Of a DNA stretch of 64,000 nucleotides, positions 10,775 to 19,178 are shown in pieces. How positions within the stretch are numbered: the stretch's first letter is position 1; each line of letters begins with the position of its first letter. Source of the stretch: Cribrihabitans marinus (GTDB taxonomy: Bacteria; Pseudomonadota; Alphaproteobacteria; Rhodobacterales; Rhodobacteraceae); NCBI RefSeq assembly GCF_900109035.1, contig NZ_FNYD01000003.1, positions 248,001 to 312,000 on the forward strand, written 5' to 3'. A program made the position numbers and the translations under genes. The notes beneath the pieces are model-generated. The model worked only from the letters and a program-made list of their open reading frames with translations, was not told the origin of the DNA and ran no database searches.

Positions 10775-12451
10775 TTACCCGGCTGCCGGCGACATCGCCG
10801 CCTGCGCACAGAAGCACGAGGCCGCGACGGCGCGGTCGGCGCGGGCCAGCGCCAGGTCCAGCCGTTGCCGGACATGGCCGATCTCGGCGGTCTCGCCACG
10901 CGCCACAAGACAGTCGTGCAAGCCCTTGAGGCTCCAGACATTGTCCGGATGCACGGTGGCACGGCTGCGTTGTCCGCCAAGGCCCAGATCCTCGCGATAG
11001 ACCGCCTCGGCCTCGGCCGCTCGACCCTGTTCCATCAAGAGCGCCCCCAGCGCGTGACGGGCGGGCTGCATCCAGCCCCAGGGCTCGTCATAGGGCAGCG
11101 CATCCTCCAGAGCGACCGAGCGGCGTAGATGCGCAAAGGCGGCGTCGAAATTTCCGATCCGGTATTCGATCTCGCCGCGCAGCATCTCTCTGGCGACGGC
11201 CATCAGGTCGACCACGCGGTTGTTGTGCAAGAGCCGGCTTTCGGGCACCCGCCGGCAGGCGTCGAGAAAGGCGCGCTCCTGTTCCAGTGCGCGCTCCACC
11301 TCGCCGGTGGCGGCATGTCCCAGGGCGCGGGCGTAAAGCACCGTGGCGGCCAGCGTGCAGAACAGCGCGGGGTCCTCGGGCAGGTCCAGCGCCTTGCACG
11401 CCTCCCACCGGCCGAACCGGATCAGGATATGCGGCTCCATCGCCATGAAGCTTTCGAAATAGTCGGCCATCGGCGGGCTTTCGATGCGCAGCATCTCTTC
11501 GGGCGTGGTCTGCCAAAGGCCCTGGTTGGCGCGCAGGGCCGGTTCGATCTGGCCCAGGAACAGCGCGCCATAGATGACGAAATGGTAATTGTGCTGCCGG
11601 TAACCGGTGTAGATGTTGAAGGCGCCCTCGCGCTGGTAGTATTTCAGATCGGCCTCGATCGCGCGTTCGTTCCAGTGCACCACGTCGGTGTAATTCCCGC
11701 ACAGAACGTCGATATGGGTCGCCATGTGGACCAGGTGCCCGGCATCCGGCACCAGCCGGCGCAGCGCATCGGCCGCCTTGAGCGCCTTTTCCGGCGTGGG
11801 CGACATCTCCATCAGGTGGACATAGAGGTGCAGGATGCCCGGATGCTCCATCCCGCCCGGCGCGGTTGCCATCGCCGCCTCCAGCGCCGCCTGCGCCTCC
11901 TGCGTGGCGGCGCCCTCGGCGGGAAGTCCGCTGGGCAGGTCCCACATCAGCCAGGGCGTCAGGTTCATCAGGCTTTCCACATGGATCGCGCGCAGATCCA
12001 GCTGGTCGGGCAGCGCGTGATGCGCGTCGCGCATGGCATCGGCGAAATCTTGGTCCCAGCTGCGCATTTCGTCCAGGGATGCCGGTTCGCGCTGCGGGTA
12101 GCGCGCGGGCAGGGCGCGGATCAGCGCCGCCTCGACGGGGCTGCAGCCGGACATGCGGCGCAGCGCCTCGTGCGTGGCGTCGAAGGCCGCCGCCAGCGCA
12201 TCGGCGCGGCCGGCCTCGTCGAACAGCTCCCACGGCATGTTGTAGTTTGGGCCGACGGCATAGGCGATGCCCCAATAGGCCATCGCGCAGTCGGGGTCGT
12301 GTTTCAGCGCGCGGCGGAAACAGGCGACGGCCTCTTCGTGGTTGAACCCGTAGGTCCAGGCCAGGCCGCGGTCGAACCAGGCCTGCGCCTCGACAGAGGT
12401 CGTGGTGACGGGACAGCTGTGCCGGCCGAGATCATAGTCGTAGGTGTCCAT
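10775..12451 (-). CDS. Tetratricopeptide-repeat protein of unknown function
   Basis: The 558-residue protein has no signal peptide. TPR-like helix pairs are visible near the start (A-W-F-D-R-G-L-A-W-T-Y-G-F-N-H-E-E-A, then ACFRRALKHDPDCAMAYWGIAYA) and near the C-terminus (LGALLMEQGRAAEAEAVYRE). The middle is helical with several conserved-looking His segments (HPGILHLYVHLMEMS and HLVHMATHIDVLCG). These His-rich helices are unusual for a plain TPR scaffold and could bind metal; this is speculation. It is convergent with the methyltransferase (22-nt gap) and downstream of an exporter gene on the same strand. Confidence 0.8.
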   Translation of the reverse strand: MDTYDYDLGRHSCPVTTTSVEAQAWFDRGLAWTYGFNHEEAVACFRRALKHDPDCAMAYWGIAYAVGPNYNMPWELFDEAGRADALAAAFDATHEALRRMSGCSPVEAALIRALPARYPQREPASLDEMRSWDQDFADAMRDAHHALPDQLDLRAIHVESLMNLTPWLMWDLPSGLPAEGAATQEAQAALEAAMATAPGGMEHPGILHLYVHLMEMSPTPEKALKAADALRRLVPDAGHLVHMATHIDVLCGNYTDVVHWNERAIEADLKYYQREGAFNIYTGYRQHNYHFVIYGALFLGQIEPALRANQGLWQTTPEEMLRIESPPMADYFESFMAMEPHILIRFGRWEACKALDLPEDPALFCTLAATVLYARALGHAATGEVERALEQERAFLDACRRVPESRLLHNNRVVDLMAVAREMLRGEIEYRIGNFDAAFAHLRRSVALEDALPYDEPWGWMQPARHALGALLMEQGRAAEAEAVYREDLGLGGQRSRATVHPDNVWSLKGLHDCLVARGETAEIGHVRQRLDLALARADRAVAASCFCAQAAMSPAAG

Positions 12452-12517
12452 CGCGTTGCCTCCCGCTGGCCCGAGACTAGCGGCAATCCCTGCCGCGCGG
12501 CAACTCCGGCCCTTGGG

Positions 12518-13726
12518 TCAGACCGGCAGGCGCGCCTCGACGCGGCCCATATGCAGCATCAGGGCGAAAGCGCAGGCGGACAGGGCCGTTATGCCGCCCG
12601 CCAGCGGCACCAGCGAGCCGTCGAAGAGCAGGCCGACCGGCGCCGCGATACAGGCCGCGCCGACGGTCGAGATCGCGCCGATCACGCTGGCGGCCATGCC
12701 GGCGACATGGCCCATCGGCTCCATCGCGATGGCGTTGAGGTTGCCCAGGGTCATCCCGGCCATGAAGAACAGGCTGGTCTGCCAGGCCACGAACAGGCCA
12801 AAGCCGGGCGCGGGCAGGACGGCCTGGCCGGCGCTGAGCAGCATGAAGCCCGACAGCAGGATCTGCACGCCCAGGGCCCAGGTCACCAGCCGACGCATGC
12901 CCACGCGCACCACGACGGCCGCGTTCAGCAGGCTGGCCGTGCCGGCCAGGATCGCCACCGCGCCGAACCAGAACGGAAAGCTCTCGGCGCGGTCATAGAC
13001 CACGTCATAGACCGGCTGCACCATGGTCAGCATGGTGAACAGCATCCCAAGGCAGAGCGTCTGCACCACGATCGACAGGCGCACGGTCGGATGGCGCAGC
13101 GTCTCCTTCAGCGCGGCCCAGAGCGGGCGGGCGCGGAACGGCAGCCGCCGGTCCTCGGGCAGCGGCTCGGCCAGGCGCAGCCCCAGCCAGAGGGCGACCA
13201 CCAGCGCGAAGATCACGAAGGCCGCGAAGATGCCGCGCCAATTGCTGATTGCGATGATGCCTGCGCCGATCGCCGGGGCCAGGGCAGGGAACAGGGTGAA
13301 GACCAGCATGGCGATGGACAGGATCCGCGCCATCTCGCGCCCCGAATAGAGATCGCGCATGATCGCCACGCCGACGATGCGCGGCGCGGCGGCGCCGATC
13401 CCCTGCAGCACCCGTGCGGCCAGCACCAGCTCCAGCGACGAGGCCGCCCAGGCCAGCCCGGCCCCCAGGACATAGAGCGCCAGCCCGGCCTGGATCACCG
13501 CCTTGCGTCCGAAGGCATCCGACAGCGGCCCGGTGAACAGCGTGCCCAGCCCCATGCCCAGCACGAAGGATGTCAGCACCAGCTGCGCGCGGTTGACCGT
13601 GGCGGGGCTAAGCTCGGTGCCGATCTCGGGCAGGGCCGGCAGCATCGCGTCGATGGAGAACGCGATGGTGGCGAACATCACGCCGATCAGCGCGATGAAT
13701 TCGGCCTTGGACATGCGGTTCGCCAT
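12518..13726 (-). CDS. MFS exporter, Bcr/CflA-type drug resistance family
   Basis: The start MANRMSK at 13726 is chosen because AAAGGAGAC lies directly upstream; a TTG or CTG start 10 codons earlier is less likely. The 402-residue protein has about 12 hydrophobic segments. The motif G-P-L-S-D-A-F-G-R-K (motif A, loop 2-3) and R-V-L-Q-G-I-G-A-A-A-P-R-I in TM4 are typical of DHA1 Bcr/CflA transporters. Proton-driven export of a small molecule is expected, and the substrate is unknown. Confidence 0.88.
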   Translation of the reverse strand: MANRMSKAEFIALIGVMFATIAFSIDAMLPALPEIGTELSPATVNRAQLVLTSFVLGMGLGTLFTGPLSDAFGRKAVIQAGLALYVLGAGLAWAASSLELVLAARVLQGIGAAAPRIVGVAIMRDLYSGREMARILSIAMLVFTLFPALAPAIGAGIIAISNWRGIFAAFVIFALVVALWLGLRLAEPLPEDRRLPFRARPLWAALKETLRHPTVRLSIVVQTLCLGMLFTMLTMVQPVYDVVYDRAESFPFWFGAVAILAGTASLLNAAVVVRVGMRRLVTWALGVQILLSGFMLLSAGQAVLPAPGFGLFVAWQTSLFFMAGMTLGNLNAIAMEPMGHVAGMAASVIGAISTVGAACIAAPVGLLFDGSLVPLAGGITALSACAFALMLHMGRVEARLPV

Positions 13727-13839
13727 GACGTCTCCTTTGCCCGGTTGCGCTAGCACGCGCGGTCCCGGCGCGCCAGAGCCAAGCGGCGCACATTAGGCGG
13801 GTCAGATATGCACAGGCGGGAGTGGACGCGCCGGGCGGG

Positions 13840-14490
13840 TCAGTCGGAGATCTGCTCCATGATCTCGCCGATCACCTGTTTCCACAGTTCGGGCGGCTGC
13901 GCGCCCGGCACCGCGTGCTGGCTGGCGACGATGAAGGTCGGCACCGAGGTCACGCCCATCTCGCGCGAGTGTGCGTCGCGCTGGCCGATCTCCTCGCGGT
14001 CGGCATCCGAGGCCAGCAGGCGCCCGATCACAGACGCGTCCAGGCCGACGGAATCGGCGAGATCGGACAGCACCTCATGATCGCCGATGTCGCGCCCCGC
14101 GACGAAATAGGCGTCGAACAGCGCGTCGACCATCTCGGTCTGCTTGCGCTCGATCCCGGCCCAGTGGATCAGGCGGTGCGCGTCCAGCGTGTTGGGCGTG
14201 CGTTCCATCGCGTCCAGGTTCAGCGTCAGCCCGGCCTTCTCGGCATGTTCGGCGACCGGCGCATAGGCTTTCACCGCGCCGTCCTTGCCGCCGAACTTGG
14301 TCTCCAGGTAGGCGCGGCGGTCCATGCCCTCGGCGGGCATATCGGGGTTGAGCTGGAACGGGTGCCATTCGATCAAGAAGGGATGATCGGGGATCTCGGC
14401 CAGCGCCGCATCCAGCTGCGCCTTGCCGATATAGCACCACGGGCAGATCGGATCGGACAGGATATCGAGTTTCACGGTCTTTTCGGTCAT
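13840..14490 (-). CDS. DsbA-family FrnE-like oxidoreductase / 2-hydroxychromene-2-carboxylate isomerase-like
   Basis: This 216-residue cytoplasmic protein has a thioredoxin fold with the redox motif C-P-W-C at 16-19 (S-D-P-I-C-P-W-C-Y-I-G) and the cis-Pro loop V-T-S-V-P-T-F near the C-terminus. It belongs to the DsbA subfamily with FrnE. Its start overlaps the stop of the acyl-CoA ligase gene (ATGA at 14487-14490), so the two are coupled. Members of this family act as oxidoreductases or glutathione-dependent isomerases; the linked ligase suggests a role in a catabolic pathway, which is inference. Confidence 0.85.
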   Translation of the reverse strand: MTEKTVKLDILSDPICPWCYIGKAQLDAALAEIPDHPFLIEWHPFQLNPDMPAEGMDRRAYLETKFGGKDGAVKAYAPVAEHAEKAGLTLNLDAMERTPNTLDAHRLIHWAGIERKQTEMVDALFDAYFVAGRDIGDHEVLSDLADSVGLDASVIGRLLASDADREEIGQRDAHSREMGVTSVPTFIVASQHAVPGAQPPELWKQVIGEIMEQISD

Positions 14491-16010
14491 GCGGAAGGTG
14501 CCTTGAAATAGGCCGGCAATGCGCGGCGCAGGAGCTTGCCGTTGCCGCCGGTGGGCAGTTCGGGCAAATGGATGAAGGCGCGCGGCTGCTTGTAGCGCGC
14601 CAGGTTGTCCTGGACATAGGCGCGAAGGTCGCCCTCGTCCAGCGGTTCGGGGCCGGTATAGAAGGCGGCGATGATGCTGGCATCCTCGCGGATGGCGACT
14701 TCGGCCACGCCCACCTGCACAATGCCGGGATGGCGCGCCAGCACCGCCTCGACCTCGAGCGGCGAGACCCGGAAGCCGCCGGCATTCATCATGTCGTCGT
14801 CGCGGCCGAGATAGCTGATCTGCCCGTCGGCGGCCATCACGCCCTGATCGCCGGTCAGGAACCAGTCGCCTTGCATCCGGGCGGCGGCCTCGTCGGGCGC
14901 GTTGAGATAACCCAGCATCAGGCCCGGATCGTCGCGGTGCACGGCGATCGTGCCTTCGGTGCCGCGCGGCACCGGCCCGTCGGGGCCCAGGATCGCCACC
15001 CGCCGGCCCGGCTGCGGCCGGCCCAGGGCATCGGCCCGCGCCGGGTGGTCCGGGCAGCCGGAAATGAAGGTCGAGCATTCCGACATGCCATAGGCTTCGA
15101 AAAGGTCGCGGCCGGTGGCCTGCATCCAGCGGTCGTGCAGGGGGCGGGCCAGCTTCTCGCCCGCGCTCAGCCCGTGGCGCAGGTCGGGCAGGTCCAGCCG
15201 GTCGCGGCCCTGAAGCATCTTGCGATAGACGCCCGGCGCGGCGGCGAAGATCGTCGCGCGGTGGCGGGCCAGCAGCTCGGGCAGGGTGGTCAGGTCTGTG
15301 CCCGGCTCGGGGATCAGGGCTGTGCCGCCGATGGTCCAGGGATCCATCAGCCCGGTGCCCAGCGTATAGGTCCAGTTGAACGCGCCGGCATGGCACAGCC
15401 GGTCTTCGGCGCGCAGCCCGTACCATCCGTCGACCATCATCTGCCGCGCCCAGATCGCCCGGTGCGCATGGGCCACCGCGCGCGGCCGGCCCGAAGTGCC
15501 CGAGGTATAGACCGCATAGGCCAGCCGGTCGGGATCGCCCAGGGCATAGCCGGCCGGCGGCAGCGCGCGCATCTCCTGCAGCGCGTCCAGCGTGATCTGG
15601 CGCGGATGCGCGGCGCAGGCCACGTCGGGGTCACGCAGGACCGCCGCCGGGGACAGCTCGTCGATCATCGCTTCGGTCTCGCGCTCGGTCAGCTGGGTCG
15701 AGGTCGGCACCGGCACGATGCCGGCGGCGATGGCGCCCAGATAGGCGATGGGAAAGGCCACGTCATTGCCCAGCCGCATGAGCACGATCTGCGCCGGTTC
15801 GATCCCCGCCTCCAGCAGCCCGGTGGCGGTGCCCCGGATCGCCGCCTGGACCTGGCCATAGGTCCAGTCCTGCGTACCGTTGCGGCCGATGACGCTCAGC
15901 GCACATTTCCCGGGCTGCGCATCGGCATGGCGCATCACATGGGCGGCCATGTTGAAGGGCGCGGGACAGGGCAACGGCGGCCCCTGATCGTGGATCGACT
16001 GCATGGCCAC
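14487..16010 (-). CDS. AMP-forming acyl/aryl-CoA ligase
   Basis: The 507-residue enzyme belongs to the ANL superfamily and should activate a carboxylic acid to its CoA thioester. The P-loop is Y-T-S-G-T-S-G-R-P-R-A-V (168-179), an atypical form because the usual Lys is Arg. The adenylate-binding Y-G-M-S-E, the hinge region around Y-L-G-R-D-D-D-M-M-N-A-G-G-F, and the C-terminal catalytic lysine (P-T-G-G-N-G-K-L) are present. The layout resembles benzoate-CoA ligases. It is divergent from an XRE-cupin regulator 60 nt away, which probably controls it. Confidence 0.85.
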   Translation of the reverse strand: MAMQSIHDQGPPLPCPAPFNMAAHVMRHADAQPGKCALSVIGRNGTQDWTYGQVQAAIRGTATGLLEAGIEPAQIVLMRLGNDVAFPIAYLGAIAAGIVPVPTSTQLTERETEAMIDELSPAAVLRDPDVACAAHPRQITLDALQEMRALPPAGYALGDPDRLAYAVYTSGTSGRPRAVAHAHRAIWARQMMVDGWYGLRAEDRLCHAGAFNWTYTLGTGLMDPWTIGGTALIPEPGTDLTTLPELLARHRATIFAAAPGVYRKMLQGRDRLDLPDLRHGLSAGEKLARPLHDRWMQATGRDLFEAYGMSECSTFISGCPDHPARADALGRPQPGRRVAILGPDGPVPRGTEGTIAVHRDDPGLMLGYLNAPDEAAARMQGDWFLTGDQGVMAADGQISYLGRDDDMMNAGGFRVSPLEVEAVLARHPGIVQVGVAEVAIREDASIIAAFYTGPEPLDEGDLRAYVQDNLARYKQPRAFIHLPELPTGGNGKLLRRALPAYFKAPSA

Positions 16011-16070
16011 TGGCTATAGCGCGCCGGGACACGTTGCAAGCGGCGCCGGGCGGCCCTATAGACCGGTTGC

Positions 16071-16694
16071 ATGGCAGACCGCGACCCCAGTTCCCTGATC
16101 CGGATCGCCCGCGCGGACGGTGGCGGGGACGCGGCCGAGCCGCTGGATCTGGGCGCGCGGGTGCGCGAGCTGCGCAAGGCGCGGAACTGGACGCTGGAAC
16201 AGGCGGCGGGCAAGGCGGGTCTGGCCCGTTCGACCCTCAGCAAGATCGAGAACGGCCAGATGTCTCCGACCTACGAGGCGCTCAAGAAGCTGGCGGTGGG
16301 TCTGCAGATTTCGGTGCCGCAGCTCTTCACGCCGTCAAGCCGCGACCGGATCAACGGGCGCATGGCGGTCACCCGGTCCGGCGAGGGCAACGCGCAGGCC
16401 ACCGCGACCTATGAACACGAGCTGTTGGCCGATACGCTCAGCCGCAAGCGGATGCTGCCCTATCGCACACAGGTGCGGGCGCGGTCCATGGACGAGTTCG
16501 ACGGCTGGGTGCGCCATGACGGCGAGGAGTTCCTCTATGTCCTGACCGGCGTGATCCGCCTTTATACCGAGTTCTACGAACCCATCGAGATGCGGCGCGG
16601 CGACAGCGCCTATTACGACGCGGCGATGGGGCACAACGTGGTCTCGGTCAGCCCCGAGGACGCGACGATCCTGTGGGTGACATCGCTGAGCTGA
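16071..16694 (+). CDS. XRE-family regulator with C-terminal cupin domain
   Basis: The 207-residue protein has a helix-turn-helix at about 27-82 (LGARVRELRKARNWTLEQ, then S-T-L-S-K-I-E-N-G-Q-M-S-P) and a cupin domain at about 135-206 (R-H-D-G-E-E-F-L-Y-V-L-T-G, then P-I-E-M-R-R-G-D-S-A-Y-Y-D). This architecture is common for regulators of small-molecule catabolism. It faces the acyl-CoA ligase/FrnE-like operon across a 60-nt gap and is its likely regulator. The ATG at 16071 follows the gap without long alternatives. Confidence 0.88.
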   Translation: MADRDPSSLIRIARADGGGDAAEPLDLGARVRELRKARNWTLEQAAGKAGLARSTLSKIENGQMSPTYEALKKLAVGLQISVPQLFTPSSRDRINGRMAVTRSGEGNAQATATYEHELLADTLSRKRMLPYRTQVRARSMDEFDGWVRHDGEEFLYVLTGVIRLYTEFYEPIEMRRGDSAYYDAAMGHNVVSVSPEDATILWVTSLS

Positions 16695-16916
16695 TCAGTG
16701 CCCGGCCTCGCGCGCGAGCGATTCCACGAACAGGAAATCGGCCAGCTCCTGCCGGGCCTCTTCCATCGTCAGGTGGTGGGTGCGGGCAAGATGCGCCTCG
16801 AATCGGGTGCGGTCCGTGCGCTCCTGCGAGGACAGGGCGTCGCCAAGGTTCGGGAAGCGCTGCTTGGCGAGGGGAAACGCCGTTTCCCAGTTCTGCGTGA
16901 ATTCCGACCATTCCAT
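16695..16916 (-). CDS. Small helical protein of unknown function
   Basis: The protein is 73 residues from ATG 16916 (M-E-W-S-E-F-T-Q-N-W-E-T); an ATG three codons earlier (16925) is equally open but sits almost on the AAGGGA site. The opening resembles in style the short W-containing start of CsbD-like stress proteins, but the rest (TMEEARQELADFLFVESLAREAG) does not, so no family is assigned. It is convergent with the XRE-cupin gene, with no gap between the stop codons. Confidence 0.55.
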   Translation of the reverse strand: MEWSEFTQNWETAFPLAKQRFPNLGDALSSQERTDRTRFEAHLARTHHLTMEEARQELADFLFVESLAREAGH

Positions 16917-17066
16917 GACGCGCATGTCCCTTGTCCCGGTGAATGCACCTCTTCCCTGCAAAGACGTTAAGGACTAAGCCGGATTATTGAGCACAGGACA
17001 AAATGTCGCACCCCGCACCTCCGCGGATCGTGCCGGTGTCGCAGATCGCCCAGATGGTGCGGTCGT

Positions 17067-18884
17067 TCACTCCGCCTCGTACCACCAGAACCCGGGCATG
17101 TAGTCCGGCCCGTCCCCATAGAGCGGGAAGGTCTCGGGGTGCTTCAACTCCTTGGCATGGGCGATGCGGCCGACCTCGAAGCTCCAGATCGGGATCACGT
17201 AGCGCCCGGCGGTGAGCACGCGGTCGAGCGCGCGGGTGGCGGCGATGAAATCCTCTCGGCTGTCCGAGGCCAGCATCGCGTCGATCATCGCGTCGGCGGC
17301 GGGCGAGGCCACCCCCATCAGGTTGCGCGTGCCCGGCGTGTCGGCGGCGTCGCTGCCCCAGTAGAGCTGCTGCTCGTTGCCCGGGGACAGCGACAGCGCC
17401 CGGCGATACGGGGTCATCTGGAAATCCAGTTCGTTGGTGCGGGCGGTGTATTGCGCGTCGTCCACCTTTTCCGTGCGCATGGTGATGCCCAGCCGTTCCA
17501 GGGCGCGGGCGAAGATGTCGACGGCCGCCTCGTTCTCGCTGTCGCCCTGGCGCAGCAACACGTCGACGGCAAAGGCCTGGCCCTGCTCATTGCGCAGGAC
17601 CCCGTCCTCGATCGTCCATCCGGCCTCGGCCAGCAACTTGGCGGCGATGCGCAGGTTGCGGCGGTTGCGTTCGGTCCCGTCGCCCTGCGGCAGCGTGTAG
17701 CCGTCGATGGCGCCGGGGGGCAGGCTGCCGGCGAACGGCTCCAGCAGCTCGCGCACGCGGCCCTCGGCCGGGCCGGGGCGCATGGCCAGTTCCGAGCCCG
17801 AGTAATAGGAGGTAATACGGGGCAGCTTGCCGCCGGTCAGCGTGTCGTTGATGTATTCGAAGTTGAAGGCCAGCAGCATCGCCTCGCGCACGCGCCAATC
17901 GTCGAAGGGCGGCATCCGTGTGTTCATCGCGAAACCGGTGATGCCCGAGGGCTTCTGATGCGGGATCTCGGTCTTGACCACGTCGCCGCGCTGCACGGCG
18001 GGGAAATCGTATTGATTGTCCCATTTCTCGGCGTTGAACTCGCGCAGGGCGGTCAGTTCGCCGGCCTTGAACGCCTCGAACAGGACGGTCGCGTCGCCAT
18101 AGAACTCGATCCGCATCTCGTCGAAATTCTGGGTGCCGCGGTTGAAGCTCAGATCCGCCCCCCAGTAATCGGGATTGCGGGTATAGGTGACGTGGCGTCC
18201 GGCCTCGTAGTCGCTGACCACATAGGCCCCGGTGCCGATGGGGATGTCGGCCAGCGCGGCATCGGCGAAATCCTTGCCGTCCCATTGCGCCTTTTTCAGG
18301 ATCGGGCGCATCCCGGCGATCAGCGCCAGTTCCCGGTCGGCGGTGTTGAAAGTCAGCCGGACCTTGCGCGTGCCGGTCTGCTCGATGGCCGCGACCTTGG
18401 TCCAGAACCCGCGATAGCGCAGATGACCCTGAGTGCCCAACGTCTCGTAGGACCAGATCACGTCCTCGACCGTGACCGGGCTTCCGTCGGAGAAGCGCGC
18501 CTCGGGGCGCAGGGCAAACTCGACCCAGGAGCGGTCGGGCGCGGTCTCGACCGATTCGGCCAGCAGCCCGTAGAGCGTAAACGGCTCGTCCCAGGACCGG
18601 CCCATCAGGCTCTCGTAGCCCCAGAACCGCGATTGCCACGGCACGGTTCCCTTCTGGATGAAGGGGTTGAGGCTGTCGAAGCCGCCGGTATTGCCGAAAA
18701 CGACACGCCCGCCCTTGGGCGCATCCGGGTTGGCATAGGGCAGCGACTCGAAGCCCGGCGGCAGGGCCGGTTCGCCATACATGGCGATTCCGTGGGCTGA
18801 TTCTGCCTGTGCGGCCAAAGGCAGGCCGAACAGGGCGATTCCGGCCAGCAACGACCGGGCGGGGCGGAAATAATCAGCTAGCAC
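17067..18884 (-). CDS. Periplasmic oligopeptide-binding protein, family 5 (YejA-like)
   Basis: The 605-residue protein has a signal peptide cleaved after A-Q-A near residue 27, followed by H-G-I-A-M-Y-G-E-P typical of YejA-like proteins. Family-5 binding-protein features follow: D-G-S-P-V-T-V-E-D-V-I-W-S-Y-E, the N-P-D-Y-W-G motif, and V-R-E-A-M-L-L-A-F-N-F-E-Y-I-N. It should deliver peptides or similar solutes to an ABC importer. No permease or ATPase genes are next to it, so it is an orphan in this window. The start has a long n-region (MLADYFRPAR). Confidence 0.9.
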   Translation of the reverse strand: MLADYFRPARSLLAGIALFGLPLAAQAESAHGIAMYGEPALPPGFESLPYANPDAPKGGRVVFGNTGGFDSLNPFIQKGTVPWQSRFWGYESLMGRSWDEPFTLYGLLAESVETAPDRSWVEFALRPEARFSDGSPVTVEDVIWSYETLGTQGHLRYRGFWTKVAAIEQTGTRKVRLTFNTADRELALIAGMRPILKKAQWDGKDFADAALADIPIGTGAYVVSDYEAGRHVTYTRNPDYWGADLSFNRGTQNFDEMRIEFYGDATVLFEAFKAGELTALREFNAEKWDNQYDFPAVQRGDVVKTEIPHQKPSGITGFAMNTRMPPFDDWRVREAMLLAFNFEYINDTLTGGKLPRITSYYSGSELAMRPGPAEGRVRELLEPFAGSLPPGAIDGYTLPQGDGTERNRRNLRIAAKLLAEAGWTIEDGVLRNEQGQAFAVDVLLRQGDSENEAAVDIFARALERLGITMRTEKVDDAQYTARTNELDFQMTPYRRALSLSPGNEQQLYWGSDAADTPGTRNLMGVASPAADAMIDAMLASDSREDFIAATRALDRVLTAGRYVIPIWSFEVGRIAHAKELKHPETFPLYGDGPDYMPGFWWYEAE

Positions 18885-18965
18885 TTTGGCAACAATCCTG
18901 CTCTGCCCTTATTTATTTGATGGATTCAGCGTAGCGGTGGATTCACGTCTTTTCAAACTTTTAGC

Positions 18966-18994
18966 TTGGATGACGGTGGGGAATTGCTTATAAA
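18966..18994 (+). promoter_or_regulatory. Sigma70-type promoter of a candidate small RNA
   Basis: TTGGAT (18966-18971) and TATAAA (18989-18994) are separated by exactly 17 nt. A start at the A at 19001, 7 nt after the -10 element, would give a short RNA ending at the terminator below. No protein gene starts between this promoter and that terminator. Confidence 0.65.
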
Positions 18995-19000
18995 GGAGTC

Positions 19001-19076
19001 ACTGCTCGATAGGTTTCTTGCCTGTATGAAACCTGCCTCAATAACTTAACGCCCGCTTCGTGCGGGCGTTTTTTTT
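19001..19076 (+). ncRNA. Candidate small RNA, about 76 nt
   Basis: The transcript would run from 19001 to the T-run at 19069-19076. It contains a first hairpin with perfect 7-bp arms AGGTTTC (19011-19017) and GAAACCT (19028-19034) around a 10-nt loop TTGCCTGTAT, a short single-stranded AT-rich segment, and a strong intrinsic terminator. The left neighbour is on the other strand and the right neighbour bdhA starts at 19179, so the terminator has no upstream gene to serve. This makes an independent small RNA the best explanation. A 7-codon ORF at 19026-19049 inside it lacks a ribosome site. No known RNA family is recognised. Confidence 0.6.
19048..19076 (+). terminator. Intrinsic terminator of the candidate small RNA
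   Basis: Arms AACGCCCGC (19048-19056) and GCGGGCGTT (19062-19070) form a perfect 9-bp stem around TTCGT, followed by eight T from 19069. This is the strongest terminator seen in the window. Confidence 0.88.
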
Positions 19077-19178
19077 GGCCTGCCGTCCGGGGCCCGGGGT
19101 GAGCGAATTGGCGTTTTCTTTGCACGTGCAGCATGGCAGGGTGCGGCCACGCCATGACAATGCAGGAGGATCTGGCTC

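Noticed and set aside
19026-19049. Seven-codon ORF (M-K-P-A-S-I-T) inside the candidate small RNA
   Set aside because: Its ATG lies in the loop and second arm of the first hairpin and there is no ribosome site in the transcript, so translation is unlikely.
19041-19076. Terminator considered as the end of the minus-strand binding-protein transcript or of a gene to the right
   Set aside because: The T-run follows the stem on the plus strand only, and no plus-strand gene ends nearby, so it fits only a plus-strand RNA starting in this gap.
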